Assembly (NCBI GenBank): GCA_007751255.1 | Contig: CP036296.1 | Location: forward strand, 1,488,001 to 1,552,000 | Reading direction: 5' to 3' | Origin: Engelhardtia mirabilis | GTDB taxonomy: Bacteria > Planctomycetota > UBA1135 > GCA-002686595 | Length of the DNA stretch: 64,000 bases | Shown here: one piece after another, positions 16,589-26,040 of the stretch | Position numbering within the stretch: the first letter of the stretch is position 1 | Layout: each line of letters opens with the position of its first letter | Notes under the pieces: generated by a model | What the model was told of the DNA's origin: nothing | Databases searched by the model: none | The model's input: the letters and a program-made list of their open reading frames with translations, nothing else | Translations under genes and position numbers: made by a program

Positions 16589-17635
16589 ATGGACCAACGA
16601 GGCCAGTTCGTAGCCGGCTTGATCGACGCTTCGCGGCGCGCGCTCGCGGCCGGGGCGGCGGCGCGACTCGCCGACGAAGGGGGTGGCGTCGCGGTCCAGG
16701 ATTGGGGCTTCCAGCGTCTGGTGAGCGACTTGCAGGCACGGCTGCACGCCCTGGCGGAGGCCCTCGCGAGCGGCCGGCCGGAACTCTTGGAGTTGGATCT
16801 CTCCTGGCTGGCCGCGGGACTTTGCGGCCGTGGCCTCGAGCTCGACACGCCGCGCGCCGCCCTGAACGTGCTCGTCGACGAGTTGCGCGAGGGCCTGCCG
16901 GACGGCGCCGGTGACCTGGCGGCCGACTGCCTCGCCCAGGGCCTGCCGGCCCTGCGGGTGGTCGATTGCGTCGAGCCCGTCGCCCTGGACGGTAGCGGTC
17001 CCCACGACGACCTCTTGCGACGGTTCGTGCTCGCACTCCTGGAGGCGCGACGTGAGGACGCGGAGCGGCTGATCCTCGACGCTCTCGACCAAGGGGTGTC
17101 GGTGGCCGAGATCCACGGCCAAGTGCTGACCACCACCCAGCGCGAACTCGGTCGCATGTGGGTCGCCGGCGAGGTCAACGTGGCCGAGGAGCACTACGCC
17201 TCGCGAGTGGTGGAGGGGATCCTGACGCTCCTGCGCCACCGTGCGCCCTCGGCGCCGGCGTCGGGGCGAACGGTCCTGTTGGCGTCGGTCGAGGGCAACC
17301 TGCACGACCTCGGCGGCCAGATCATCGCCGACCAGCTCGAACTGGCCGGCTACCGCACCGTCTTCTTGGGATCCAGCGTGCCCACCCCGGATCTGGTCGA
17401 GGCCCTGGGTCACTTCGGGGCCGACGTGTTGGGCCTCTCCGCTGGCCTCGGGCTGCACGTGCGTGCCACCGCGAAGCTGGTCAAGTCGGCGCGGGCCGCG
17501 CACCCCGACTTGCCGATCCTGGTCGGAGGCGGCCCGTTCAACCTCGTGCCCGGCCTGTGGCGCACGGTTGGTGCCGATGGTTGGGCGCAGGATGCACCGG
17601 GGGCCGTCGACGAGGTGCGCCGACTCCTGGGGTGA
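16589..17635 (+). CDS. Cobalamin-binding regulatory protein with a CarH-type sensor module and no DNA-binding domain
   Basis: 348 residues. Residues about 1-130 are a helical region I do not recognise. Residues 135-215 match the B12-binding helical cap, including W191 and then E201-H202. This is the W-x9-EH spacing characteristic of CarH/LitR adenosylcobalamin photoreceptors. Residues 225-345 are a Rossmann-like B12-binding domain with GNLHDLGG (H239, the expected lower cobalt ligand). No MerR-type helix-turn-helix is present, so any signal must pass through a protein partner. The HDOD gene starts 114 bp downstream on the same strand. From motifs it is a B12-dependent sensor, plausibly light-responsive. 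Light sensing is inference from family knowledge. Confidence 0.8.
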   Translation: MDQRGQFVAGLIDASRRALAAGAAARLADEGGGVAVQDWGFQRLVSDLQARLHALAEALASGRPELLELDLSWLAAGLCGRGLELDTPRAALNVLVDELREGLPDGAGDLAADCLAQGLPALRVVDCVEPVALDGSGPHDDLLRRFVLALLEARREDAERLILDALDQGVSVAEIHGQVLTTTQRELGRMWVAGEVNVAEEHYASRVVEGILTLLRHRAPSAPASGRTVLLASVEGNLHDLGGQIIADQLELAGYRTVFLGSSVPTPDLVEALGHFGADVLGLSAGLGLHVRATAKLVKSARAAHPDLPILVGGGPFNLVPGLWRTVGADGWAQDAPGAVDEVRRLLG

Positions 17636-17689
17636 GCGGCGCGGGCCAACTCCAGAGGAAGCCTCGAGGCGTCGACCGGGAGAGATTCC

Positions 17690-17708
17690 GTTCAAACGTC
17701 GATTGAAC
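17690..17708. promoter_or_regulatory. Operator-like inverted repeat upstream of the HDOD gene
   Basis: A perfect 6-bp inverted repeat, GTTCAA and TTGAAC separated by 7 bp, lies about 40 bp upstream of the HDOD start codon. The AT-rich arms stand out in this GC-rich DNA. It could be a binding site for a dimeric regulator. No regulator is identified. Confidence 0.25.
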
Positions 17709-17749
17709 TCAGACCGGCCCCGGCCCGCGGCCGATCCTCTCACATCAGG

Positions 17750-18802
17750 ATGCCGGCCTATCTGCAAACACTCTGGAGCTCCCTCGTGGGGCTGTTCGGT
17801 GCCAAGTCCGCGCCCCCCGCGGTGGCCAGGCCCAGGCCGTCGTCGATCGCGCCTCGCGCCACGGCCGTCGACGAGGCGGCCGCGGAGCAGTCGACCCAGC
17901 GGGGCGTCGGCAACCTCGACGACCTGAGCGGCAAGAACGCGTCCTTCGGTGCCAAGGACGTGGCCATCGTGCGGCGCATCGAGCTGCGCATGCGGAACGG
18001 GGACCTCGAGGTCCCGCAACTCTCGTCGACGGCGATGACCCTGCTCGAGATTCTCAACCGGCCGACGGCGGAGATGAGCGAGATCGCCGACGTCTTCGCC
18101 ACGGACCCGTCCTTGTCGGGTCAGTTGCTGTCGGCCGCCAACTCGGTCATGGGTGGCAGCCGCGTGGGGCAGACTTCGATCAAGGCCTGCGTGGTGCGCG
18201 TGGGCATGCGCGGACTGCGGGGCATGATCCTGGCGGCTTCGATGCGCTCGCATCTGTTCAACGGCCGGGTGGCGAACATCTTCGCCGAGATGGCGTGGCG
18301 ACAGGCCCTGTCGGTGGCCGGCATCGCGCGGGCCATCGCGCCCCAGTTGGGCGAGGATCCGGACACAGCCTTCACCGTGGGGCTCTTGCACGACATCGGC
18401 AAGATGCCGCTGCTCTCGATGTTGGCCACCGAGGCCGGGGAGCGATCCATCGACCAGGCTCTGGTGGGGCTGTTGTTCATGCGGCTGCACGAGGCCGCGG
18501 GCGCGGCGGTGGCCGAGGAATGGCAGCTCGGTAGGGACCTGATCTCGGTCTGCGGACGTCACCATCAGTTCCAGAAGAACCTCGAGTTCACCCGCCAGGC
18601 GACCATGGCGTCCCTGGCGCACCAGCTCGACCTGTACCTGTCCCTGGCCGACGAGGTGGGCTTCCGGGCCCTCAAGCGCGCCCAACAGATGGAGACCCTG
18701 GGCCTGTCCGACGGCCAACGCGAGGCCGTGCTCGCCGCGGCGCGCAAGGCCTTCGTGGCCGTGACGGATAGCGACGCCCCGGCCGCGAAGCGCGCGGCCT
18801 GA
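17750..18802 (+). CDS. HDOD-domain signalling protein
   Basis: 350 residues, no signal peptide, so cytoplasmic. Residues about 1-70 are a variable low-complexity linker. Residues 75-275 form an HDOD domain, related to HD phosphohydrolases but often catalytically inactive. It shows VPQLSSTAMTLLEILN, ADVFATDPSLSGQLLSAANS, and GLLHDIGKMPLL with an HD pair at H214-D215. HDOD proteins act in signalling, often with GGDEF, kinase or chemotaxis partners. The ATG has a weak CAGG just upstream. An inverted repeat GTTCAA-N7-TTGAAC lies in the leader. It follows the B12-binding gene and could be its output partner, which is a positional inference. Confidence 0.85.
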   Translation: MPAYLQTLWSSLVGLFGAKSAPPAVARPRPSSIAPRATAVDEAAAEQSTQRGVGNLDDLSGKNASFGAKDVAIVRRIELRMRNGDLEVPQLSSTAMTLLEILNRPTAEMSEIADVFATDPSLSGQLLSAANSVMGGSRVGQTSIKACVVRVGMRGLRGMILAASMRSHLFNGRVANIFAEMAWRQALSVAGIARAIAPQLGEDPDTAFTVGLLHDIGKMPLLSMLATEAGERSIDQALVGLLFMRLHEAAGAAVAEEWQLGRDLISVCGRHHQFQKNLEFTRQATMASLAHQLDLYLSLADEVGFRALKRAQQMETLGLSDGQREAVLAAARKAFVAVTDSDAPAAKRAA

Positions 18803-18828
18803 GTCGGGTACCGGCGCCCGGTCGTCCT

Positions 18829-20520
18829 TCAGTCGAACTCGACCCGCAGCGGCTCGTCGCCGACCGCTATCGTGCGCGACTCGACCAACTCACCGTCGAT
18901 CGAGACCTCGATGGTGTAGTCCCCGGGGGGCAGGCGCACGGGGCGTTCGGCACCCCAGCGGCCGAGGGTCGTCGCGGTCACCTGCAGGCCGGCCGCGTCG
19001 AGGACATCGGCCCGTGGCCAGGGCTCCCGCTCGACCTGGGACACCAGCATCACGTTGGTGGTCTTCTGCATGGAGAGCTCGACGCCGTCCACCGACTCGA
19101 CGCTGGCGTCCGCCACCACTGGCCGGGCCACCAGGGCGTCATCGGCCCACTTCGGGCCGCGCGCGTCCAGACCCGGCGAGCGCACCAGGTAGCGACCGGG
19201 AATCAGGCTGCCGATCAGGAAGCGGCCGTCGGCGCCGCTCACGTACCTGCGGTTCGGCGGCCAGGCGATCGAACCGTCGGCCGGGTCGATCCGTCCGCAC
19301 TCGATCAGCGCCACGATGGGATCGCCATCGGGGTCGCGGATCGTCCCTTTGATCGACACGGCGAGGGGTAGCTCCACGTCCCCGAGGTCCAGGACCTCGC
19401 CCGGGCCCAGCTCGATCCGCCGCACCAGGAAGGCCCGCCCCGGGGCCCGGGCCAGGAAGTAGCGCCGGCCGACTTGGACCTCGCTCAGGTCGAAGGTGCC
19501 GTCCTCGCCAACGGCCGTCATCCGGCCTCGGGGGAAGCCCTCCTCGCTCACGTCCACCTCGGCCACGACGCCGGCGCCCGTGGTGGGGTCGATCAACCGG
19601 CCGCGCACGCGACCCACTTGCGAAGTGAAGACATCCGGCGCGAGCTCGAAGGTGATGCGCTCGGTCTCTTCGTCGAAAGGCTGGGAGGCGACGACCTGGT
19701 GGGCGATCACGTAGCTCATCCAACCGCCGCCGCGATCGGTGATGGTTACGGTTCCGATGTGCCCCGGACCCAACGAGGGTGAGCGCCAGCCGGACTCCCA
19801 GAAGTTGCCGATCCCGAAGGTGTTGTTGAGGCTGCCCACGACGCCGTCGAAGGTCGGCCCGGGATGCTCCCGCGTCGCGACGGGTACCGCTTGGATGCGG
19901 CCCTTCGAGGAGAACGTCTGCACCTGGGACAGGGTCGGCTCGCCACTCGGCGTCAGGAGGAAGATGGCGATCTGCTGCTGGGGGACCAGCACGAAGTCCT
20001 GGCGCAGGGCGTCGTTCGCCAGCTCGAGCACGGCGCTGTCGTCGTCGAAGTCCATGGCGCCGGCGGTGACGGTCCAGGTGCCCGGATCCAGGGGACCGAG
20101 CACGTAGCGACCCTGTGAGTCCGCGCGCGCGGCCATGCGATCGCCCTCGGGGAGCTGCGTGCTGATGTAGGCGTCGGGCAACGGCGAACCGTCGGGCAGG
20201 GTCGCGAGGCCCCACACGACGGAGCCGGGGCGCGGCGCTTCCGGAGCGGGTGGGGTGGGCGCCAGGTCGCTTCGCAAGCTGCCCGTGTCTTTGGAAGGGA
20301 CGATCGCAATGGCGGCCGGCTCGGGTTCGGCGACGGGCGCTGCTTCGGGGACCTGGGGCGCGCCCAGCTCGGCCACCTGCTCGGCTTCGACGCCCGGCGC
20401 CGGCTCCGCCTGAAGGGCTGCGCCGGCATCTACGCCGTGGTCGGGGAGGGCGATCCACAGGAGGGCGAAGCCGGCCGCGAAGCCGAGGGCTGCGCCGATC
20501 GCGTTGCTGGTCCTGCTCAT
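18829..20520 (-). CDS. Membrane-anchored protein with carboxypeptidase-regulatory-like domains
   Basis: 563 residues. An N-terminal hydrophobic helix (about residues 8-26, no lipobox) anchors a Pro/Ala/Glu-rich stalk (to about 95). Repeated beta-sandwich domains of the CarboxypepD_reg type follow, e.g. GLATLPDGSPLPDAYI with DSQGRYVLGPLDPGTWTV; GRLIDPTTGAGVVAEV with EDGTFDLSEV; and GTIRDPDGDPIVAL with ADGRFLIGSLIPGRYLV. There is no catalytic motif. Its ATG overlaps the stop of the upstream 533-residue gene by 4 bp, so the two are co-translated. It is probably a cell-envelope scaffold or binding protein; the actual role is unknown. Confidence 0.8.
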   Translation of the reverse strand: MSRTSNAIGAALGFAAGFALLWIALPDHGVDAGAALQAEPAPGVEAEQVAELGAPQVPEAAPVAEPEPAAIAIVPSKDTGSLRSDLAPTPPAPEAPRPGSVVWGLATLPDGSPLPDAYISTQLPEGDRMAARADSQGRYVLGPLDPGTWTVTAGAMDFDDDSAVLELANDALRQDFVLVPQQQIAIFLLTPSGEPTLSQVQTFSSKGRIQAVPVATREHPGPTFDGVVGSLNNTFGIGNFWESGWRSPSLGPGHIGTVTITDRGGGWMSYVIAHQVVASQPFDEETERITFELAPDVFTSQVGRVRGRLIDPTTGAGVVAEVDVSEEGFPRGRMTAVGEDGTFDLSEVQVGRRYFLARAPGRAFLVRRIELGPGEVLDLGDVELPLAVSIKGTIRDPDGDPIVALIECGRIDPADGSIAWPPNRRYVSGADGRFLIGSLIPGRYLVRSPGLDARGPKWADDALVARPVVADASVESVDGVELSMQKTTNVMLVSQVEREPWPRADVLDAAGLQVTATTLGRWGAERPVRLPPGDYTIEVSIDGELVESRTIAVGDEPLRVEFD

Positions 20521-22118
20521 CGCTGCTCCCAGCGCACCACGGTGCGATCCGTTCCCACGTTGAACGGCTGTGCGGTCGACACCCCGTCCGCACCCCTGCG
20601 GGTCAGGGTGTAGCGGCCCGGGACGAGCCAGGTCTGACGTCGCAGGTAGGAGCCCGCTAGCAGCGGCAGGCCGTCCTCACCCGCGACGACGTAGGTTTCG
20701 CCGGGAGCCAACAGGAACGGGAAGACGACCTCGGTGCCGCGCGGAACGACGAGCTCGATCTCGGACTGAGCGGAGGTCTCGACCTCGCGCGCGATGCGCG
20801 CCCAGCCGTCCTTGCCGCCGACGCGGAGCAGCGTGCGCCCTGCTCCCAGGTGGTTGAAAGTCGAGCGACCGTCGGCGTCCGGGCGGGTGGACACGCGCTG
20901 GTCGAGGTCGCCGACGCCCGCCAGGATCTGTGGCCGGGCCGCTTCGACCTGTAGGTCGAGGGGCTCGCCGCTGGTGTCGACGACGCGCGCCGTCCATTCG
21001 ATCCTCGGTCGCACCTCGATCGTGCCCAGGTCGACGAGACTGCGGGGGGGGATCTGAACGGACCGCTCGATCCACTCGAAGTCGCCGGCCCCGACGAGGC
21101 CGCCGCCGACCAGGTCCAGGGTGCCGGGGGGCACGTCCGTGAAGACCATCTGGTTCCCGCGCCGCGCGGCCTCGATGGAACGACCACCGGAGGGGTGGGC
21201 CAGGGCGACCTCTTCCAAGAGCGCGCCGGTCGTGGCGTCGACGACTCGGACTCGCACTTCGCTGCACTGATCGGCGAGGGTCTGGAGGTCGACCACGAAG
21301 ACCAACTCGCTCTCGTCGCCGACGAGCTCGCGAGTCTCGAGCACCACGTCGCGATAGACGAGGCTGGCCCACAGGGGGGGGGCCGCGTTCAGTCGAAGCA
21401 GGCCCTGGTGGCGTTCGCCCAGGTCGGGGGGCGCGCGATCGTCGCCGCGTCCCTCGAAGGTCCCAGCCCCGTAGCGCGACGCCGTGCGGGAACGGACGCC
21501 AGGCAGCACCGCTCGCGGGGGATCGTCGGTCCCCACGACGCAGAGGAAGCTCGCGGGGTCCTCCGAGAAGGGCGCGACCTCCAGGGCCACGCCCTCTGCA
21601 TCCTCGAAGCGCACGGGGATCGAAAGCGCCCTCGCGAGCACGAAGTCACGCTGCCATTGCGCGCGCGCGGGCAGCTCGATCGACTCCTCGAGACCCACGA
21701 AGCCCTTGGCGGTGACCGAGAGGCGATGGGGCCCGGGTGCGAGTCCGAGCAGGGCCCAGCCTCCGTCGGCTGCGCTGTCGGTCGACTTCAGGTTGGCGTC
21801 GTCGTCCTCCAGGACCAACCGCGCCTGGATCGGCCGACAGTCGGGGTCCGAGATCCGGCCGAAGGCGATCAGCCCCGCGAGGGGGTCCGCGGCGGGTTCG
21901 ACCTCCACCGTCGCCCGCGCTGTCGACGCGTCGTGGACGAGGTCGAGCTGCGGCGTCGCGGCGGGTGCCACGTGGTCCGCGGCGATGGTGGAGCGGGGCG
22001 GGGTCGGACTCGCCGCCGCTGCCGACGCGGGGGCCGAGCTCGGTCGCTCCGCGAACCACATTCCGAGCGCAACCAGGGCGCCGCACACGGCGCCCCCGAG
22101 TGTCCAAGGCAGACTCAT
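20517..22118 (-). CDS. Membrane-anchored protein with carboxypeptidase-regulatory-like domains
   Basis: 533 residues from the ATG at 22118, where the hydrophobic anchor starts at once (MSLPWTLGGAVCGALVALG). A Ser/Ala/Pro-rich stalk to about residue 75 is followed by CarboxypepD_reg-like modules: GRISDPDCRPIQARLVLEDD with GWALLGLAPGPHRLSV, then more divergent modules (VRVVDATTGALLEEV; ARVVDTSGEPLDLQV). It has the same layout as the downstream gene, with which it overlaps by 4 bp, and the upstream 1191-residue gene. A strong hairpin lies just upstream (22148-22181), so expression may depend on readthrough or on a separate promoter that I cannot locate. Confidence 0.75.
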   Translation of the reverse strand: MSLPWTLGGAVCGALVALGMWFAERPSSAPASAAAASPTPPRSTIAADHVAPAATPQLDLVHDASTARATVEVEPAADPLAGLIAFGRISDPDCRPIQARLVLEDDDANLKSTDSAADGGWALLGLAPGPHRLSVTAKGFVGLEESIELPARAQWQRDFVLARALSIPVRFEDAEGVALEVAPFSEDPASFLCVVGTDDPPRAVLPGVRSRTASRYGAGTFEGRGDDRAPPDLGERHQGLLRLNAAPPLWASLVYRDVVLETRELVGDESELVFVVDLQTLADQCSEVRVRVVDATTGALLEEVALAHPSGGRSIEAARRGNQMVFTDVPPGTLDLVGGGLVGAGDFEWIERSVQIPPRSLVDLGTIEVRPRIEWTARVVDTSGEPLDLQVEAARPQILAGVGDLDQRVSTRPDADGRSTFNHLGAGRTLLRVGGKDGWARIAREVETSAQSEIELVVPRGTEVVFPFLLAPGETYVVAGEDGLPLLAGSYLRRQTWLVPGRYTLTRRGADGVSTAQPFNVGTDRTVVRWEQR

Positions 22119-22147
22119 CCTCAAACTCCGGGTCCGGGAAATCGATC

Positions 22148-22181
22148 GGGGCCGCCGCGCTGATCCCAGCGCGGCGGCCCC
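22148..22181 (-). terminator. 15-bp perfect GC-rich hairpin
   Basis: Arms GGGGCCGCCGCGCTG (22148-22162) and its exact complement (22167-22181) are separated by a 4-nt loop (ATCC). It lies 47 bp past the stop of the 1191-residue gene and 29 bp before the start of the next gene on the same strand. There is no T-run after it, so it is either a U-tract-less terminator or an attenuator/RNA stabiliser. Confidence 0.6.
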
Positions 22182-22227
22182 GACCATAGTCCCTCGCGCG
22201 GCGAGCGCGAGGACCGACTTCGACTGG

Positions 22228-25200
22228 CTACTTCAGGCGCAGGCGCACGCGCCGCTCCTCCTGGCCGTCGAGGGTCAGGCTCTTCTTGGCGCTGAGCCCG
22301 TCCGCGGAGGTGGCCACGAGTTGGTAGGTACCCGGGGCCAGGGGGCCGACGCGCGTCTCCCGGCTCGAGATCCCTCCGCCGGTGAGGGCGGTCATCAGGT
22401 CGCTCATCGACCACAGGCCGTTGACCTGACGCCCGTCGGGCCCGGTGACCTCCACGTTGCAGCGCACGTCCTCGCCCTGCTTGTCGGTCAGGGTCACGAC
22501 GACCATCGTGCCCGCCGCGACGGAGACGGTGACTTGCGTGTCGTTGCCAGCGGCAATCGAGGCGCTGACGGGCTCGGAGGTGACCTGGCCGCTCGTGCGC
22601 GCGGTGACGCGGTAGTTGCCGGGATCGAGGCCGCCGTAGACGAACTTGCCGGCTGCGTCCGACTGCACCATCGTGATGCGGTCGATCGAGTTCCCGGCGG
22701 CGTCGCGCAGGAAGATCGCGGCGTCGCGCACGGGTTGACCTGAGGCGTCGACCACGTTGCCGGTCAGTCGCCCGGCCTCGTTCAGCTCGAAGTCGATGCC
22801 CGAGAGCCACTGACCCTCGCTGATGTTCAGGTCGCGCCGCACCTGGCGTCCGAGTACCTCGCCGCCGATGTCCCCGAACATCCCGCCGAGGAACGAGCCT
22901 CCGGCGGCGACGGTGTAGTCACCGGGACGCAGCCACTTGAGCGAGTACTCGCCCTTGGCGTCGGTCCAGACCTCGGAGTAGTTGCCGCCGGTGAACGAGC
23001 CATTCGGGATCGGGCCCTCGATGCCGAGGGTCACGCGCGCGTTGACCGCCGGCTCGCCGTCGGAGCCCGTGACGCGGCCGGAGATGCCGCCCACCGGCAG
23101 GTCGATCTCGAGCGCGTGGGTCTCGACCTCGGGGATGACCTCGAAGAACTCCACCGACTGCTGCTGGCCAGTGCCGTTGACCTGCTGCACGTTGATCATG
23201 TAGCCGCCCGGCTTGTTCAGCTCGGTCTTGAAGCGCCCGTCCTTGTCGGTGCTCATCAGCTTCATCGACTCGAAGCCTCCGCCGCCGTCGGCGAAGAAGG
23301 TCAGCATCGCGCCGGCGACGGGCTCGTCGCCGATCAGCACCCGTCCGGTGACCTTGACCGCAGCCTCGGGCTTGGCGCCCAGGGCGACCTCGGTGTCCTC
23401 GCCCTCCACGACCGTGGCCATGGTGAACTTCATCTGCTCCATCATCGCGGCGAAGTCGCCGGCACCGTCGTCGCCGGTGCCGCCACCGCCGGTGGGCAGG
23501 GTCATGACCTGGTACTGCCCCGGCGCGAGGTCGGCGAAGGTGAACTCGCCGTCGTCGTCGCTGTTGGCCCAGAGTTGCGAGGAGGGATCGATCGGGTTCT
23601 GGCACATGATCGACTGCCCCGGCATCACCTCGCCTTCCTTGTCGAAGATCTTGCCGAGGATCCGTCCACCGACCCGCAGGGTCAGGACGATGTCCGTGGC
23701 CACGCCGGCCGGAGCGACCTCCGTGGAGACCGACTCGCTGGGAGCGTGCCCCTCGGCCTTGGCCACCAGCAGCACGGTGCCCGGGGTCAGACCCTCGAGG
23801 GTGAAGCGACCTGCGGCGTCCGTCGTGGTCGAGGGGCGAGTGAAGTCGCCACTCGCCATGCGGCCGAAGTCCTTCAGGGTCTGGGGCTGCGACACCTTGG
23901 CCCCGGCCATGGCGCGTCCGTTGGAGGCGACAACTGTCCCCGAAACCGACGCCGTGCGCTCGAGCGTCAGGGTCACGGTCGCGTCCTCGTCCATGGGCAG
24001 CTCGACGAGCAGGGGCTCGGCGAGGCCGTAGCCTTCCGCGGCGGCGAAGAGCTCCCACTCGCAGGCCCGTAGGCCGCCGAGGAAGAAGACGCCGGCCTCA
24101 TCCGTGAAGCTGTCGCTGTGGGACTCGGCGCCCAGGCCCGAGAGCATCCCGCCGGTGACGGTGCGCGCGTGGACCTTGAACTTGGCGACCGGTTCGCCGA
24201 GGTCGTCGACGACACGGCCGACCACGCCCAGAGGGCGCTCGAGAATCAGCTCGAGGGGGTCGGAGGTCGGTCGAACGCCATCGGCCCGGGCGCGCCAGGG
24301 AGCGTTCTGCCCGAGGGAGCTCGAGTCCACGCTCTCGGCGAAGGGGTCAAAGTCCTCGAGGTCCGCCGCCTCCGCGGCGGCGCGCGACGGGTCCTCGCCG
24401 TCCTCCTGACCCTCGACCTTCGACTCACAGCGCACGGTGAACGGGCCCTTGCCCAATCCGGTGACCACGAACCGGCCTTCCGCGTCGGTCCTGGCCTCGC
24501 CATCGGCACCGCGCATGGCGTTGAAGGCCTCCATGCCGCCCAGGAACGAAGCGTCGAAGCCCACGTTGACCTCGACGTCCACCGCGGGGCGGCCGTCGGG
24601 CCAGATCACGCGGCCGGTGATGCTGTTGCCCGAGTCCAGGACGATCTCGAGCCCCTCTCGGAACTCGCCCTCGCCGAGGTCGAACTCCTGGCTGGAGTCC
24701 AGGTAGCCGTCGCGCTTCACCCGCATCGACAGGTGCCCGGCAGCAACCGCGCCGAGGACGAAGCTGCCATCGGCCTCGGACTTGCCCTCGCGCACTTCGA
24801 AGCCACCGGCGCCGAAGACCATCGGGTCCTGCTCGATCTCGATCTCGGCGCCCGCGATGCCGACCCCGTTCCCGTCGACGACCACGCCCGCGAGGACTGC
24901 ACCCCGCGTGACCGGCAGGTCCAGGACCACGTGCTGGCCGGCCGTGACCTCGAACGGCGTGCTGCTGAAGGCGGCCAGGTGCTTCGGGCCCACCCGCAGC
25001 TTGTAGCCCTGGGAGGGCCGCACACCGCGGAACTCGAAGCGGTGCTGGTCGAGCTCGTCGGCCGACGCCTCGCGTCGGCGCGGCCCCTCGTAGTCGAGGG
25101 CACCCATACCCATGGCGCGGGTCAGATCAGGGTCGAGGCGGATGTTCTCGCCCAGGCCTTCGAGCTCGCTGGCGGTGGCGCTCTTCGGCGGCCGAACGTT

Positions 25201-25803
25201 GCCGGTGACCCAGGCCCCGAGCTTCGCCGGGAGTTCGACGGGTTGCTCGGCTCCCGGAAGGGCGTGAACGGCCTCGCTGACGTAGATGTAGCGACCGCGC
25301 AGCAGCAGCCAGACCTCGGCGGTGTCCGCCGGGACCCGCGCCAGGAACCGACCGCGGGCGTCGACCTCGGTCGCGCCCAGGGCCAATTCGTCGTCGATCA
25401 GGTCCTCGGTGGAGTCCCCGAGCAGGGCGCGCTCTTGCCAGGGAGAGGGCTCGGAGCGCAGCACCACCACCTCGAGCAGCTCGTCCCCGGGCAGGTTCGC
25501 GGGCAGGTTCACGAAGCCCTCGATGGCAAGGCCGAGCTCCTCGATCGAGCGTCGCGCGGAGGCGGGGGCCTCGGTGACCTCGACGGTGTCCGCCTCGACG
25601 ACCGGTGCTTCGGGGGCCTGCGCCTCGGGGGGCCGGACCTCGCGGGGCGCGGCAGTCTCGGCCGGGGACTGACTCGGGGCCGAGGCTGCCGGGGGCGGAG
25701 TCGTCGAGCTGTCAGAGTGGATCGAGGCCGGCTTGAACCACAGGACTGCGGCCATGCCGCCGAGAATGAGCGCGGCCAGCAGGCCGAGTGCGAATCGTTG
25801 CAT
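22228..25803 (-). CDS. Very large membrane-anchored protein of tandem carboxypeptidase-regulatory-like repeats
   Basis: 1191 residues from the ATG at 25803, which opens a hydrophobic anchor (QRFALGLLAALILGGMAAVLWF). A Pro/Ser/Glu-rich stalk to about residue 85 is followed by about nine or ten beta-sandwich repeats. Each repeat carries the family signature G-x-V-x(5)-G-x-P-V/A-x-A-x-V followed by T/D-x-x-G-x-F-x-L-x-G-L-x-x-G (e.g. GRVIWPDGRPAVDVEV with TDAEGRFVVTGLGKG; GTVVASNGRAMAGAKV with DAAGRFTLEGLTPG; GRVTGSDGEPAVNARV with DAKGEYSLKWLRPG). No enzymatic motif is present. An upstream start at 25911 is possible but would bury the anchor. Such proteins are common in Planctomycetota; function unknown. 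Confidence 0.85.
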   Translation of the reverse strand: MQRFALGLLAALILGGMAAVLWFKPASIHSDSSTTPPPAASAPSQSPAETAAPREVRPPEAQAPEAPVVEADTVEVTEAPASARRSIEELGLAIEGFVNLPANLPGDELLEVVVLRSEPSPWQERALLGDSTEDLIDDELALGATEVDARGRFLARVPADTAEVWLLLRGRYIYVSEAVHALPGAEQPVELPAKLGAWVTGNVRPPKSATASELEGLGENIRLDPDLTRAMGMGALDYEGPRRREASADELDQHRFEFRGVRPSQGYKLRVGPKHLAAFSSTPFEVTAGQHVVLDLPVTRGAVLAGVVVDGNGVGIAGAEIEIEQDPMVFGAGGFEVREGKSEADGSFVLGAVAAGHLSMRVKRDGYLDSSQEFDLGEGEFREGLEIVLDSGNSITGRVIWPDGRPAVDVEVNVGFDASFLGGMEAFNAMRGADGEARTDAEGRFVVTGLGKGPFTVRCESKVEGQEDGEDPSRAAAEAADLEDFDPFAESVDSSSLGQNAPWRARADGVRPTSDPLELILERPLGVVGRVVDDLGEPVAKFKVHARTVTGGMLSGLGAESHSDSFTDEAGVFFLGGLRACEWELFAAAEGYGLAEPLLVELPMDEDATVTLTLERTASVSGTVVASNGRAMAGAKVSQPQTLKDFGRMASGDFTRPSTTTDAAGRFTLEGLTPGTVLLVAKAEGHAPSESVSTEVAPAGVATDIVLTLRVGGRILGKIFDKEGEVMPGQSIMCQNPIDPSSQLWANSDDDGEFTFADLAPGQYQVMTLPTGGGGTGDDGAGDFAAMMEQMKFTMATVVEGEDTEVALGAKPEAAVKVTGRVLIGDEPVAGAMLTFFADGGGGFESMKLMSTDKDGRFKTELNKPGGYMINVQQVNGTGQQQSVEFFEVIPEVETHALEIDLPVGGISGRVTGSDGEPAVNARVTLGIEGPIPNGSFTGGNYSEVWTDAKGEYSLKWLRPGDYTVAAGGSFLGGMFGDIGGEVLGRQVRRDLNISEGQWLSGIDFELNEAGRLTGNVVDASGQPVRDAAIFLRDAAGNSIDRITMVQSDAAGKFVYGGLDPGNYRVTARTSGQVTSEPVSASIAAGNDTQVTVSVAAGTMVVVTLTDKQGEDVRCNVEVTGPDGRQVNGLWSMSDLMTALTGGGISSRETRVGPLAPGTYQLVATSADGLSAKKSLTLDGQEERRVRLRLK

Positions 25804-26040
25804 CGTGTCGACTCCGGGGGCGCGAAGCCCCAGGGGGGAGGAGGAGTCGGCGGCGGGACTGGGTGCCGCGCGCGCCTGGGCCTTACACGAAGCAAGACCC
25901 CAATTATTCATGGACGGGGCGATGCGCGCCGGGCGCGCGTTCGGCGCTCGCCCGCGGTCCGCCCGGGCGAACGCCGGCGAACGCCGGCGGACGCCCAGCG
26001 TCAGCGGAAGCCCTGCGCTCCGAGCCCCACGCCGAACGAC

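Noticed and set aside
14984-18718. A 1244-codon open frame on the minus strand running from the beta-helix gene through the B12 and HDOD genes
   Set aside because: Only the 3' part (to 16306) is a real protein. The upstream part is antisense to the two well-supported plus-strand genes and has His/Gln/Arg-rich nonsense composition typical of high-GC shadow frames.
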